From positions 1 to 33,336 of the IMG/VR virus record IMGVR_UViG_3300035698_014598: a stretch of DNA of 33,336 nucleotides, one strand, 5' to 3'. The translations under genes and the position numbers were made by a program. The DNA is from a virus. The notes below the pieces were generated by a model. The model saw only the letters and a program-made list of their open reading frames with translations. It had not been told where the DNA came from and did no database searches. This document shows positions 14,401 through 22,319 of this stretch, piece after piece; position 1 is the stretch's first letter, and each line of letters begins with the position of its first letter.

Positions 14401-15435
14401 TTAGTGTTCTCCTTTACTTTCAACATAATTAGAAAATGCATCTAATACATATCCCGGTTCAGCCCAATTATAAGTATCTATTTCTGATACTTTGTTTATG
14501 AAAATTAGTGCAAGCTTTTTATAAAGTTCGTATGCTAATTTAAATCTATCAGCAAAGTAACCATATGATTCTGGAATATATTTCAATTCAGCGCCATACA
14601 TATCTTCAAATGACATATTTTTGAGTTCAATGTATTCATAAGGAAGAGCAGTTGTAATAAAGTAGTCAATATTAAATAAATTTCTGTAATAATATTGATG
14701 TGGAATTGTAAACATTTTATTTACCAATTCCCACTCTTTATTTACATCATATAACCACCATGCAATGTACCGTGAAACCGAATCAAAATAATTGTTGTCT
14801 TCCAGATAAGGCATTAAAAGTTCATCGAAGAAATCATCATCAGTAAAATCATTTGGATAATATGTATCATTTACTATTTCAATAATATCTCCTATGTCAT
14901 AACCGGGATTTGTTTTTAAATCTGAGTTGATAATTAATATTTCGTGATGATGATACCCACAACTTTCATCCAGTGTTATAAGCATATCTGCATTTTTGTA
15001 GCATTCTATTGTAATTTGATCGTAGGAATAATCAACTCCATGTTTACTTAATCTTTCAAGCAAATCACTATATTTAATGGGTGGGTAGTCATATTCAAGA
15101 CCTCTACTACAAGAGTATCTATCATCGTTGTAATTAATGAATAGATGACTGTCCTCTCCAAAATTTTCTTCTAATAGATCGTTAAATTCATAATCATCTA
15201 AACGGTTCGTTTCAATCATTAATCGATCATAATATTCTTCACTGACAAGCTCCCACCCTTTTTCATCGTGCCTTAAGAATTCTTCAATGTCTTCTTCACT
15301 TGTGTTATGATCAATGATATTTCCGTTTTTATCTTCTGCTGTTATTCCCCAATCTTCATCTGCACACTCTTTAATTTGATATATGAGTTCTGCGATAACA
15401 TTTTCTTCATCGAATTTGTAAACAACTTTTCTCAT
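14401..15435 (-). CDS. Large acidic hypothetical protein
   Basis: 344 residues, the longest gene of the left module. Very acidic and Tyr-rich throughout. An N-terminal region with EEDIEEFLRHDEKGWELV, a middle with GYHHHEILI and GYDIGDIIEIVNDTYYP, and a helical C-terminal third. The triple His is the only suggestive local feature. Strong acidity and size would suit a DNA mimic or a protein-complex inhibitor, but no known family is recognised. Confidence 0.8.
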   Translation of the reverse strand: MRKVVYKFDEENVIAELIYQIKECADEDWGITAEDKNGNIIDHNTSEEDIEEFLRHDEKGWELVSEEYYDRLMIETNRLDDYEFNDLLEENFGEDSHLFINYNDDRYSCSRGLEYDYPPIKYSDLLERLSKHGVDYSYDQITIECYKNADMLITLDESCGYHHHEILIINSDLKTNPGYDIGDIIEIVNDTYYPNDFTDDDFFDELLMPYLEDNNYFDSVSRYIAWWLYDVNKEWELVNKMFTIPHQYYYRNLFNIDYFITTALPYEYIELKNMSFEDMYGAELKYIPESYGYFADRFKLAYELYKKLALIFINKVSEIDTYNWAEPGYVLDAFSNYVESKGEH

Positions 15436-15441
15436 AATTAA

Positions 15442-15639
15442 TTACCACTTTTCATGCTTGCGATAAACATGTCTATTTAAATTCATTACATCAATCAGTT
15501 TTTGTTCCATTGCATCTTGTTCTTTGGATAAATGGTTTGCTTTGGTCATAGAATTACAAGCAATCAACTCATCAATTCTATTTTCAAAAATAATACTATC
15601 TTGTGCTTCTTTATCAGAAACTCTAATTTTTTTAACCAT
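15442..15639 (-). CDS. Small helical protein (65 aa)
   Basis: A charged, helix-forming protein (VSDKEAQDSIIFENRIDEL; KEQDAMEQKLIDVM) ending in a basic HVYRKHEKW. Start behind GGTGGTAAG. Coiled-coil potential is moderate. No family. Confidence 0.7.
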   Translation of the reverse strand: MVKKIRVSDKEAQDSIIFENRIDELIACNSMTKANHLSKEQDAMEQKLIDVMNLNRHVYRKHEKW

Positions 15640-15645
15640 CTTTTC

Positions 15646-16185
15646 TTACCACCCAACTTCAAATAAATCATAATCTAAATCTTTATCAACGCCATATTTT
15701 TCATACACAATTTCTCTAAGTTTTGGCATTGCATTTAAAAACTTTTCAAATCTTTCTTTAGTAATTGCCTTTTCACCGCACATTTCATCAATATCATAGA
15801 AGATATCGAACTCTTCATTGTTTAGACCCACACGAATATCTTTTAATGTCTTCGCGCATACATATTTAACATCCTTAAAGTGTACTGGGATGACACTTAT
15901 TGGAACGTTAACTTTTTCTTTTGTTGTTAGATGTTCATATTCAATTAATTCATCATAACCATACACCCAATCATAATTGTTTATATCAAGACCGATGTTT
16001 TTAAAAGCTTTGGCATAATCATACAGAGCTTCTTTTTTAGTATGGTATTCTACATTTCCAAAGCTGTTTTGATATTTAAGTATGTGATTATCAAAGATTC
16101 TAAATTTTCTTTTGTTATCTTCAGATTCGAGTTTGGCATGTTCTTCTTTAGAAATAATTTTGTAGAAATAAATGTTCATTCCCAT
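15646..16185 (-). CDS. MG-x-[ND]IY-type phage-like protein
   Basis: 179 residues. The start MGMNIYFYKIISKEE resembles a group of phage proteins beginning MG[LM][DN][IM]Y-x-Y-K that are otherwise of unknown function. The middle has conserved-looking aromatic segments (NNYDWVYGYDELIEYEHL) and the C-terminus is helical. GAGTGATTAATT-ATG is the start cassette. Family resemblance moderate. Confidence 0.75.
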   Translation of the reverse strand: MGMNIYFYKIISKEEHAKLESEDNKRKFRIFDNHILKYQNSFGNVEYHTKKEALYDYAKAFKNIGLDINNYDWVYGYDELIEYEHLTTKEKVNVPISVIPVHFKDVKYVCAKTLKDIRVGLNNEEFDIFYDIDEMCGEKAITKERFEKFLNAMPKLREIVYEKYGVDKDLDYDLFEVGW

Positions 16186-16195
16186 AATTAATCAC

Positions 16196-16492
16196 TCATG
16201 TTTTATCATAATATTTTTCAAAGATGGCGTCAGGTCTTTCTTGGTTTTCACAATAATCTAAAAATAAAATATATTTTTGTCCACCAGTGGTTTCAATTAT
16301 CAATTCTTCAAAAATTACACTGTCATTTTCTGTAATATCATAAGGACTTATATCTATGATTTTTGCTCCGAGAAATTCTTTTATTCTATTTTCATAAGCG
16401 ATTTCTTTATCTGTTTTAATATTTTTGGCGAGTTCATATCTTTCTTTAGTTAATTTTGCAATCTCTTTATTGAGTTTATCAAGTTTTGTCAT
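16196..16492 (-). CDS. Coiled-coil N-terminus protein
   Basis: 98 residues. Residues 1-35 are a clear amphipathic coiled coil (LDKLNKEIAKLTKERYELA), followed by a small beta domain (KYILFLDYCENQE). Start overlaps the upstream stop by one base (TAATG). Probably a small oligomeric protein. Function unknown. Confidence 0.75.
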   Translation of the reverse strand: MTKLDKLNKEIAKLTKERYELAKNIKTDKEIAYENRIKEFLGAKIIDISPYDITENDSVIFEELIIETTGGQKYILFLDYCENQERPDAIFEKYYDKT

Positions 16493-16656
16493 TATTTATC
16501 ATCTCCGTCTTTGCTTCTTTTCCCATTCTTTGCTTTAAAATTTGTACATCTCATAGTTGATTTAACTTCCATATCAAATATTTTACATTTACCAAGTTCA
16601 TCATTGGTTTCATAAGGTTTGTAAAAATGACAGACAGAACAGATGTTTTCGTTCAT
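16492..16656 (-). CDS. Four-Cys small protein (54 aa)
   Basis: An ATG at 16656 with GAGGGATTGAAAG upstream opens 54 codons. C6-x2-C9-x14-C24-x12-C37 in the arrangement C-x2-C-x2-Y...G-x-C-x-I...V...RCTNFKAK, a pattern common among tiny phage and bacterial proteins, followed by a basic then acidic tail. Likely one zinc or Fe-S site. It follows directly on the RNA ligase gene, whose last bases contain its ribosome site, so they are co-translated. Confidence 0.7.
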   Translation of the reverse strand: MNENICSVCHFYKPYETNDELGKCKIFDMEVKSTMRCTNFKAKNGKRSKDGDDK

Positions 16657-16662
16657 TCTCTT

Positions 16663-17559
16663 TCAATCCCTCAATTCTTCTAAATATCTTTCATGCAAAT
16701 CTTGTGGTCGCCTTCGGTTGTGTTTTTTACATTCTTCGCTCACATATTTCCCGATAAGTGGCATTGCAAGTTTTTGATTTTTAAAGTCTTTGTTTCCAAG
16801 TTCTTCTTTTGCTTGGTGAATTGATGAGTTAATATCAGATTCGTCAAGTTCTTCTAAATTAGAACCTACTCGCTCACTTTTTGGTTTTCCGAGTTTGTGT
16901 TTTGGAATGACAGGTTTAATTTTAAAGTAAATTCTTTTATTATCATCTGGTAATCTACCTTCTCTTGGTTTTCCATCAAAGAGTGTTAGTTCGGAACATA
17001 CTTTAGCTACAACGCCTTCAATATTTTTATCTAAACAACATTGCTTTATTTTTTCAATGTCGATTTTTAATTCGTCAAGCGTACTAAAAGTTCCACCGTG
17101 AATAGTTTTGGCTGAATTGATGTCATAATTACGTGCAATTTCGTGCATCTCCATTGACATACAGAACATTTTGTGTTTACAATCCCATACATCGAACATA
17201 ACGAATGAATTTTCAGTATGTTTTGTTGTTTTACCGGGACTCTTACCTTTAATCATAAGTTCCCCAAACAAAATAATTTCACCACCGTTATAAAAGTGTT
17301 TGCAATCTTTTAATAAACGCAAAATGTTATCATAATAATCGAGTCCTTTTACGTAATTATATATCTGTTCACTTGCAGGAGAATCGCGTTTTGTTCTGAT
17401 AAGTATTTCATCGTTTTCATCAATCGCAATACCAATATTTGATCCATCGTGTTTTTCTTGAAATGAAATGTGCTGTCCAATTAAAACTTCTGGAGCGATT
17501 AGATTCTCAAAATAATCAACGGATGGATATTTAATTTCGTCAAAGTCTTTTTGTTTCAT
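16663..17559 (-). CDS. ATP-dependent RNA ligase-type nucleotidyltransferase
   Basis: 298 residues. Adenylyltransferase motifs in order: I, EKHDGSN at 35-41, with K36 the likely AMP-carrying lysine; LFGEL at 97-101; III, FVMFDVWD at 119-126; IV, EGVVAK at 181-186; V, FKIKP at 212-216. About 80 C-terminal residues follow, helical and basic, ending in a charged tail. The size and the absence of an OB-fold-length extension favour the T4 Rnl2/RNA_ligase group over DNA ligases. The reaction would be ATP-dependent sealing of 3'-OH/5'-phosphate RNA ends. In phages such enzymes repair tRNAs cleaved by host anticodon nucleases. No kinase/phosphatase partner is visible here. The best-supported enzyme in the window. 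Confidence 0.9.
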   Translation of the reverse strand: MKQKDFDEIKYPSVDYFENLIAPEVLIGQHISFQEKHDGSNIGIAIDENDEILIRTKRDSPASEQIYNYVKGLDYYDNILRLLKDCKHFYNGGEIILFGELMIKGKSPGKTTKHTENSFVMFDVWDCKHKMFCMSMEMHEIARNYDINSAKTIHGGTFSTLDELKIDIEKIKQCCLDKNIEGVVAKVCSELTLFDGKPREGRLPDDNKRIYFKIKPVIPKHKLGKPKSERVGSNLEELDESDINSSIHQAKEELGNKDFKNQKLAMPLIGKYVSEECKKHNRRRPQDLHERYLEELRD

Positions 17560-17753
17560 TCTTTTTCATTTCCTTTCTTGTACCCAGCTTTATAAAATTC
17601 ATAACAAAGCGCGATGTATCCACCGAAAGTAACATCACAGTGACTGAATTTTTCATCAAACCAAATATCTTTAAAAGTTTCATCAAATAAGTTATTAAAT
17701 TCTTCACTTTCTGATGGTGTGAATTGCTTTGACATTTCTTCAATGGGTTTCAT
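17556..17753 (-). CDS. Small acidic protein (65 aa)
   Basis: Immediately upstream of the ligase gene with an ATGA overlap, so co-translated with it. Sequence MKPIEEMSKQFTPSESEEF then a helix and FGGYIALCYEFYKAGYKKG. The YEFYKAGYKKG end is like the C-terminal helix of small phage proteins. A role with the ligase is suggested by coupling only. Confidence 0.7.
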   Translation of the reverse strand: MKPIEEMSKQFTPSESEEFNNLFDETFKDIWFDEKFSHCDVTFGGYIALCYEFYKAGYKKGNEKE

Positions 17754-18067
17754 AATCCACTCTCCAACTTTTCATATTTGCGTTCTAACTTTTGTCGTAT
17801 TTTTATTTCTTTATTTTTAGAACCCATCATCCAACCAACATAACTTTCAATCCGCATTCTAATGATAGCACCTTCTGAATATGAAAAGATTATAAACAGT
17901 TTTTGTTTCATAAGACCGGCACGACGTTCTTCCCAAAATTCCGCCCATTCTCTTTCCCCTTTAGACCAACAAGAAATATCAAGTTTTTTAAATTCTTTAG
18001 ATGATAGATTTACCAAAGCATCAAAATGTTTATCGATCAGTTTGGTTTCTTTTAATTCACTTTCCAT
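17750..18067 (-). CDS. Hypothetical helical protein (105 aa)
   Basis: Starts at the ATG at 18067 behind AAAGGTG, whose bases run into the upstream stop (TAATATG); a longer frame to 18103 overlaps the gene before it. Sequence has WSKGEREWAEFWEERRAG, a strand (LFIIFSYSEGAIIRMRIESYVGW broken here) and a basic helical end. Charge near neutral to basic. Unknown family. Confidence 0.7.
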   Translation of the reverse strand: MESELKETKLIDKHFDALVNLSSKEFKKLDISCWSKGEREWAEFWEERRAGLMKQKLFIIFSYSEGAIIRMRIESYVGWMMGSKNKEIKIRQKLERKYEKLESGL

Positions 18068-18068
18068 A

Positions 18069-18326
18069 TTAAACACCTTTGAATCTGCCATACGTTCCTT
18101 CAAGACTTTCTCGTTTACCTTTTAGTCTATTATAATCGGCATCAAAAATTTCTCCAACATAACCCAATCTATCCATATAACATTGTGCATCAGACATGAA
18201 TCTTTCGGTTTTATAATTATCCATAAACGCCGATATATCATCAAGAGACCAAAGACTTTGTGCAATATCTACACTTCGTAATATTAAATCTTCTTCTTCT
18301 GTAAGTTTCCGTATAATTTCACCCAT
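18069..18326 (-). CDS. Hypothetical helical protein (85 aa)
   Basis: Start ATG at 18326 with the cassette GTGATTAAA-ATG (an upstream GTG in frame is part of the ribosome site). Sequence MGEIIRKLTEEEDLILRSVD, then a mixed helical region with Met and Tyr, ending in a basic GKRESLEGTYGRFKGV. No motif. Confidence 0.7.
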   Translation of the reverse strand: MGEIIRKLTEEEDLILRSVDIAQSLWSLDDISAFMDNYKTERFMSDAQCYMDRLGYVGEIFDADYNRLKGKRESLEGTYGRFKGV

Positions 18327-18327
18327 T

Positions 18328-18594
18328 TTAATCACATTCTATATAGTTTCCTTTATTCGCCATATTCCACTGATTTTTTACTTCAACTGCTTCTTTGATA
18401 AGAGCGTCAAGTTCTTTAATCGAAAGAATATTTTCTTTTACTTCAGAAAATAATGTAAATTTGTTATTCGCTCCACGTTTAACTTCAGCACTTATTGTTG
18501 TTTTGATAATAATTATAGTATTTCTAAAAACAATTTTCGGTGCTGGGTATGAAAAAGCTTCTTCTTTAACATCATCATCTAATTTCATTGCCAT
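18328..18594 (-). CDS. Hypothetical protein (88 aa)
   Basis: N-terminal acidic stretch then IVFRNTIIIIKTTISAEVK, a pair of strands, then NNKFTLFSEV and a C-terminal helix. Probably a small alpha/beta domain; the Ile run is too short and interrupted to be a membrane helix. Starts inside the end of the upstream gene (10-nt overlap). Confidence 0.7.
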   Translation of the reverse strand: MAMKLDDDVKEEAFSYPAPKIVFRNTIIIIKTTISAEVKRGANNKFTLFSEVKENILSIKELDALIKEAVEVKNQWNMANKGNYIECD

Positions 18595-18821
18595 TTTAAT
18601 CTACCCTCTTCATTATTTTCTATCTCTTTTAATTTTTTGTGACAAAACTCTCTAAATCCCGGTTTGCATTCATGCACTCTTGTATAATACAATTCGAGAT
18701 GTAGATTCATAATTTCACACATTGTATCAACACCTTCATGATATTCCCCTGTTGAATTGTGTTTTAAACGGAGAGATGATGTTGTAATATCGTGAAATAT
18801 CTTTTTAGTGTCGTCGTCCAT
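18585..18821 (-). CDS. NSTGE tandem family F, copy 3
   Basis: 78 residues. Shares with 18829-19056: a basic/hydrophobic strand (SSLRLKHNSTGEYHEGVD), then EI-[MI]-x-[LM]-H-[LM]-x-L, then a helix with LK-[EL]-[RE]. The NS-[TD]-GE[YF] turn is the family hallmark. Two or three Cys, not clustered. GAGGTAAATTAATC precedes the ATG. Confidence 0.75.
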   Translation of the reverse strand: MDDDTKKIFHDITTSSLRLKHNSTGEYHEGVDTMCEIMNLHLELYYTRVHECKPGFREFCHKKLKEIENNEEGRLKWQ

Positions 18822-18828
18822 GATTAAT

Positions 18829-19056
18829 TTACCTCATATTCGTTTCAAGTTCTCTCAATCTTTTTAGTGCGTATATTTCAGATTCTTCATAATTTTTTGA
18901 GCCTTTAATATGTTTTGAATCTTGTAAACTCATATGCATTCCGATTATTTCATCTACACTATCGATACCTTCAAGAAATTCTCCAGTTGAATTAACCTTT
19001 AGACGTATAATTGATGTTTTGATATTTGTTATTAAACTTTTACATTCTTTTTCCAT
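18829..19056 (-). CDS. NSTGE tandem family F, copy 2
   Basis: 75 residues: SIIRLKVNSTGEFLEGIDSVDEII, MHMSL and a helical end (EIYALKRLRELETN). Second of three adjacent members. The start junction is GGATTAATTATG, with GAGGAGG just upstream. Confidence 0.75.
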   Translation of the reverse strand: MEKECKSLITNIKTSIIRLKVNSTGEFLEGIDSVDEIIGMHMSLQDSKHIKGSKNYEESEIYALKRLRELETNMR

Positions 19057-19058
19057 AA

Positions 19059-19290
19059 TTAATCCTCCTCATTATCTTCTATTTCTTTTATTCTTTTTAT
19101 TGTCGCCTCTTTAAATCCATATCCACAATAATGGGTTGAGTCATAATATAAAGCCAAATGATAATCTAATAAATTATTTACTGTACCTACACCTTTTTTT
19201 AAATTCTCCATCCGAATTATATTTTAAATTATTTACCGATGTTCTAAAATCTAAAATAAATTTGTTAAACTTTTCTTTTTCTTCTGTCAT
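19059..19290 (-). pseudogene. NSTGE family F copy 1, frameshifted at A7
   Basis: The ATG at 19290 opens MTEEKEKFNKFILDFRTSV...YNSDGEFKK, matching the start of family F copies. After GAATTTAAAAAAAGG the frame runs into a stop; removing one A restores GVGTVNNLLDYHLAL...RIKEIEDNEED up to TAA at 19059. The run is seven A (T7 on the plus strand near 19194-19200). Intact neighbours and the preserved downstream frame mean either a recent frameshift, a sequencing slip, or programmed slippage. The full reading would give about 76 residues. Confidence 0.7.
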
Positions 19291-19598
19291 TAATCACACC
19301 TTATCAATCCGTTTTTAATGATTTTGTTGTTATAGTCTTCATCTTCTTTCGCACTTTCCAACATTCCGATATAATTTTTAAAATTGAACAGGTTTTCATC
19401 AAGCCAACACTCGAATGGTTCTCTATCAGTTTCAAGGTTTTCAGAGTCGTATTTTAAAATACATTTGCTGCAATCGTGTGTTACCCCATTATGTAATTCT
19501 ATATCAATTTCAATAAGAAGTTGATGAATTTTTTTCAGTTTTGCATGAATTGTTTTGTTGTATGTAAATCTCAGGTCTTTAAAAATTGGGTTACTCAT
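19290..19598 (-). CDS. Small Cys-containing protein (102 aa)
   Basis: N-terminal basic helical half (IFKDLRFTYNKTIHAKLKKI), then HDCSKCILKYD and ECWLDENLFNFKN. CxxC plus another Cys about 20 residues later suggests a partial metal site. Overlaps the next gene's ATG by one base (TTAATG). Confidence 0.7.
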   Translation of the reverse strand: MSNPIFKDLRFTYNKTIHAKLKKIHQLLIEIDIELHNGVTHDCSKCILKYDSENLETDREPFECWLDENLFNFKNYIGMLESAKEDEDYNNKIIKNGLIRCD

Positions 19599-19975
19599 TC
19601 TTCTTCACCACAACATTCAAGCTCATTTTCCCAACCTTCATAAAAGTCTCCCCAACTTGTCAACAAAAATTCCCCATTTCCAGTATCATAAAGAACAGTT
19701 CCGGTATATGTTTCGCCGGTGTTGACATAAAGTGCGATGATATTTTCATAATAATGATTTATCCATGCTCTTTCATCATTAAGTGTTTCGACACCGCATT
19801 CATCCATCATTTCATTTGCTTCGTTTAATACACCAATTACATGATCCACTTCAAAATATTCTGTTACATAAATTTTCATATTGAGCATTTTTGAAAGTTG
19901 TTTTGCATGTTCTGGTGTGATTTTTAAGTATTTCTCAAGATGTTCTGGTGAGAAATCTTTTGTTGGATTATACAT
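19595..19975 (-). CDS. YVNTGETY phage-like protein
   Basis: 126 residues from the ATG at 19975, chosen for GAGGAT 8 nt upstream. The segment DERAWINHYYENIIALYVNTG followed by ETYTGTVLYDTGNG and LLTSWGDFYE resembles a family of small phage/archaeal-virus proteins of unknown function with YVNTGDTY and SWGD[WF] motifs. The end ELECCGEEE adds a CC pair and acidity. The N-terminal 50 residues are helical. Confidence 0.8.
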   Translation of the reverse strand: MYNPTKDFSPEHLEKYLKITPEHAKQLSKMLNMKIYVTEYFEVDHVIGVLNEANEMMDECGVETLNDERAWINHYYENIIALYVNTGETYTGTVLYDTGNGEFLLTSWGDFYEGWENELECCGEEE

Positions 19976-20017
19976 AATATATATCCTCTTTATTTCATTT
20001 ACCTTCATTCATAACTT

Positions 20018-20569
20018 TCACTCTCCACACTCATCATCTTCATCATCGCTCAAATCATCCCGATCATTGTATTCCGTAACAACCATTTGAATAAAAATAT
20101 CGCATGGATCTCCCTCTCCTGAAGTAACATAACAATCAATTGCTTCAGCTGCATCATTGAGAGCTTCTATATAAATTTCATCTTCATAAGCTTCTCTGCT
20201 GCTTACCCCATTACAAAAAGGGCATTCGATTATTTTTTCATTAGTTTCAATCACTCCTTTCCATTTACAAAGCGGGCATTCATCCACGTTACTACAAGCG
20301 AAAGGCATGTAATATTTTCCTGAAGGATAGAGGGAAAAAACTGAACCGAGAAGAATTGAACGGACAATATCTTCATTTTCATTTTCAAATGTTTCTTCAA
20401 GTGGATCAGCGACTCTATCCTTTGCCCAATCAACAATATCTTTTGCACTCTGAATTATTGCTTCATCGTTGTGATATTCATCTGAATTCACAAGCTCTTG
20501 TATGCGTTCTTCAAGGTTGTCGATCTTTTGGATTTCTTGTGGTTGTTGTCGTGGTTCTGGTTGTGTCAT
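20018..20569 (-). CDS. Zinc-binding acidic phage-like protein
   Basis: 183 residues. N-terminal Gln/Pro-rich acidic helical region; then RSILLGSVFSLYPSGKYY; then a zinc site C92, C98-x2-C101 (CPLC), C116-x2-C119 (CPFC); then an acidic C-terminal third ending DDEDDECGE. The LGSVFSLYPSGKYY-then-Cys arrangement is seen in small phage proteins of unknown role. AAGGAG precedes the ATG. Confidence 0.8.
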   Translation of the reverse strand: MTQPEPRQQPQEIQKIDNLEERIQELVNSDEYHNDEAIIQSAKDIVDWAKDRVADPLEETFENENEDIVRSILLGSVFSLYPSGKYYMPFACSNVDECPLCKWKGVIETNEKIIECPFCNGVSSREAYEDEIYIEALNDAAEAIDCYVTSGEGDPCDIFIQMVVTEYNDRDDLSDDEDDECGE

Positions 20570-20571
20570 GA

Positions 20572-20769
20572 TTACTCCTTAAGTTTCTTTTTCATAGATG
20601 TATTTATTGCAAGTTCATCGGATAAAACTTTGAGATTGGTTATATTAATGGGTGTGCAATTTTCCTGACAGAACTCTATTTCACATATTAGACTACAGAT
20701 ATTACCGTTTAAAATACCATTTAAATAACTGATTTCGGAATTGGTTAGCGTTATTGTTTTTTCTGTCAT
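20572..20769 (-). CDS. Cys-cluster small protein (65 aa)
   Basis: Sequence MTEKTITLTNSEISYLNGIL, then four Cys in CSLICEIEFCQENC (C-x3-C-x4-C-x3-C), then a helix and a basic tail (MKKKLKE). A compact Cys cluster that may hold metal. Start cassette GTGATTAATC-ATG. Confidence 0.7.
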   Translation of the reverse strand: MTEKTITLTNSEISYLNGILNGNICSLICEIEFCQENCTPINITNLKVLSDELAINTSMKKKLKE

Positions 20770-20785
20770 GATTAATCACATCTTT

Positions 20786-21130
20786 TTAATTATGATCGAA
20801 ATATAACATATCTCTTAATTTTTCAACAAACATCTTATCAATTTCAGAGCGGTATAATGGCTCTCCGCATCTATCATTGTTGTAATTATAGAAACACCAG
20901 TCATTTTCTCTCCAGCATTCCATTGGTGAACCCCCATCTACACGATAAGGGTCTATACCAATAATGCTCATAAAATTATCTGGAGTTTTGCATAATATAT
21001 AAGCAAATCTTTCATGACCAGATTTGTCTATACCAAGTGACATGATCTCTCTGTCTCTCACATCAAACTCAATCACGTCTTCATCGTTGATAATAAGCAA
21101 GTTTACACCGTTAATGTTTAATTCTTTCAT
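20786..21130 (-). CDS. Hypothetical protein (114 aa)
   Basis: Starts at the ATG at 21130 behind AAAGGAG. Strands at the N-terminus (LNINGVNLLIINDEDVIEF), then ERFAYILCKTPDNFMSIIG, then a Cys/Trp part (CWRENDWCFYNYNNDRCG) and a helix. ATGA overlap with the upstream gene. No family known. Confidence 0.75.
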   Translation of the reverse strand: MKELNINGVNLLIINDEDVIEFDVRDREIMSLGIDKSGHERFAYILCKTPDNFMSIIGIDPYRVDGGSPMECWRENDWCFYNYNNDRCGEPLYRSEIDKMFVEKLRDMLYFDHN

Positions 21131-21342
21131 GATTTCTCCTTTTCTTTTGACTCCTCTAAATTGTAAACGGTAATTGTGTTTGAACAATTTGACGGGATTA
21201 AATAAAAACCGTTGTGTTCAAGTATCATTTTTTTAAATTCCTCAACTACTTTATCCGTCATATAAAATGGACATCTTTCATTGAGACACTTGTTATCTAC
21301 ACCTGTTAAGTATGGACAAAACATTTCACGTTTTTCTTTCAT
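21127..21342 (-). CDS. Cys-rich small protein (71 aa)
   Basis: MKEKREMFCPYLTGVDNKC followed by LNERCPFY: C-x9-C-x4-C, with a further Cys about 35 residues later. The CP[YH][LYF] start resembles the Cys modules at 8569 and 8874. Basic helical middle, very charged end (EESKEKEKS). Confidence 0.7.
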   Translation of the reverse strand: MKEKREMFCPYLTGVDNKCLNERCPFYMTDKVVEEFKKMILEHNGFYLIPSNCSNTITVYNLEESKEKEKS

Positions 21343-21344
21343 AG

Positions 21345-21860
21345 TTAGTTCTCTTTCCAGTTAGCGACAATTCCGATGAGTTTAGCGATTTCATTTGGTG
21401 ATAAGTAACTATGTTCGCAGCCTTCATCTTCAATTATTTCTTTTTTCATATTAACGTATTTCCAGATACATGAACCATCTGTATTGGTTTTATAAACGAA
21501 TACTTCAGCAGTGTGTGATATTAAAGAATTTTTATCATCTTCACAAGTGTATGGTTCGACTTTCATATAATTTGTGCAATAATGCTCTTTTCCAAATCTT
21601 ATAACTATCGTTAAACCATTTTCAAATACCATTTCAAATCCGGCAGAAAATAATTTTCCATTATATTCATTTGTCACTCCTGATATATACGGTTTTGATG
21701 TATCCAGTGGTACACGATCTTTATAATAATAACATGTAGAACTTTCTCTTATACATTCTCCTTTAATAGCGGGCATATTGATGCATGGACATTTTTTATC
21801 TCTTTTACATGTTATTGGGTTATACATCCAGCAATGTTCTATTGTTAACAAAGTTTTCAT
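21345..21860 (-). CDS. Two-domain Cys-rich phage-like protein
   Basis: 171 residues. Residues 1-50: a Cys module with seven Cys (HCWMYNPITC, KCPC, GEC, STCYYYK). The rest: a beta-rich domain with KLFSAGFEMVFENGLTIVI then RFGKEHYC and TAEVFVYK. The latter resembles a common phage family with [VL]-x-FENG-x-T[VI]-[SV]-[IV]-x-FG-x-x-xYC and S-x-TAEVA-[IV]. This family is usually found alone, so the N-terminal Cys module looks like a fusion. SD is GTGATCTAAA. Confidence 0.75.
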   Translation of the reverse strand: MKTLLTIEHCWMYNPITCKRDKKCPCINMPAIKGECIRESSTCYYYKDRVPLDTSKPYISGVTNEYNGKLFSAGFEMVFENGLTIVIRFGKEHYCTNYMKVEPYTCEDDKNSLISHTAEVFVYKTNTDGSCIWKYVNMKKEIIEDEGCEHSYLSPNEIAKLIGIVANWKEN

Positions 21861-21866
21861 TTTAGA

Positions 21867-22319
21867 TCACTTTTTTCCTATCGTTTTCAAAAACCATTTT
21901 AAATCTGTTAAGTTATCAATAAATGTGAGTGGACATTTTTGCTTATCATCACATTTTGTCGCAAATCCCCATGTCATACACTGCCCATCTTCAACATGAC
22001 AAAGATTTGGAATATTTGCTTTAACATAACCAATTAACTCTTCTGTCTTTTCAATTGCGCCTTTTTCGTCAGAGAGTGGGTTATAAGTTTTGTATTCATC
22101 CTCAATTGCAAAGACGAGTTGTGAACCTTCAATAGTTTCAAGAGCGCGCTCCCTTTCTTTATCATGGTAGCCCGAAGTTTTTTTTCTGAATTGAAGACCA
22201 CAATTTTCACATTTCCACCAGTCGGGTTTTGGATTTGTGTAGTCAGCTTTTACAAAATGTGTGCTACCACATCTTATACAGTGGAGTTTAAAATTGTCTC
22301 CATTGAGTTGCATTCTCAT
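21867..22319 (-). CDS. Zinc ribbon protein with second Cys cluster
   Basis: 150 residues. N-terminal zinc ribbon CIRC (14-17) and CENC (37-40) with WWKCENCGLQF, then a helical middle, then C107-x6-C114-x8-C123-x5-C129 and a hydrophobic helical end. The second cluster, following an N-terminal ribbon, echoes the architecture at 8874-9212. Probably two metal sites. Confidence 0.8.
   Translation of the reverse strand: MRMQLNGDNFKLHCIRCGSTHFVKADYTNPKPDWWKCENCGLQFRKKTSGYHDKERERALETIEGSQLVFAIEDEYKTYNPLSDEKGAIEKTEELIGYVKANIPNLCHVEDGQCMTWGFATKCDDKQKCPLTFIDNLTDLKWFLKTIGKK

Noticed and set aside
17540-17743. Second minus-strand frame over the gene at 17556
   Set aside because: No ribosome site and it conflicts with both coupled neighbours; the ATGA-linked frame is preferred.
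18328-18594. Membrane helix at the IIIIIK run
   Set aside because: Hydrophobic run is too short and bordered by charged residues; better as a beta strand.
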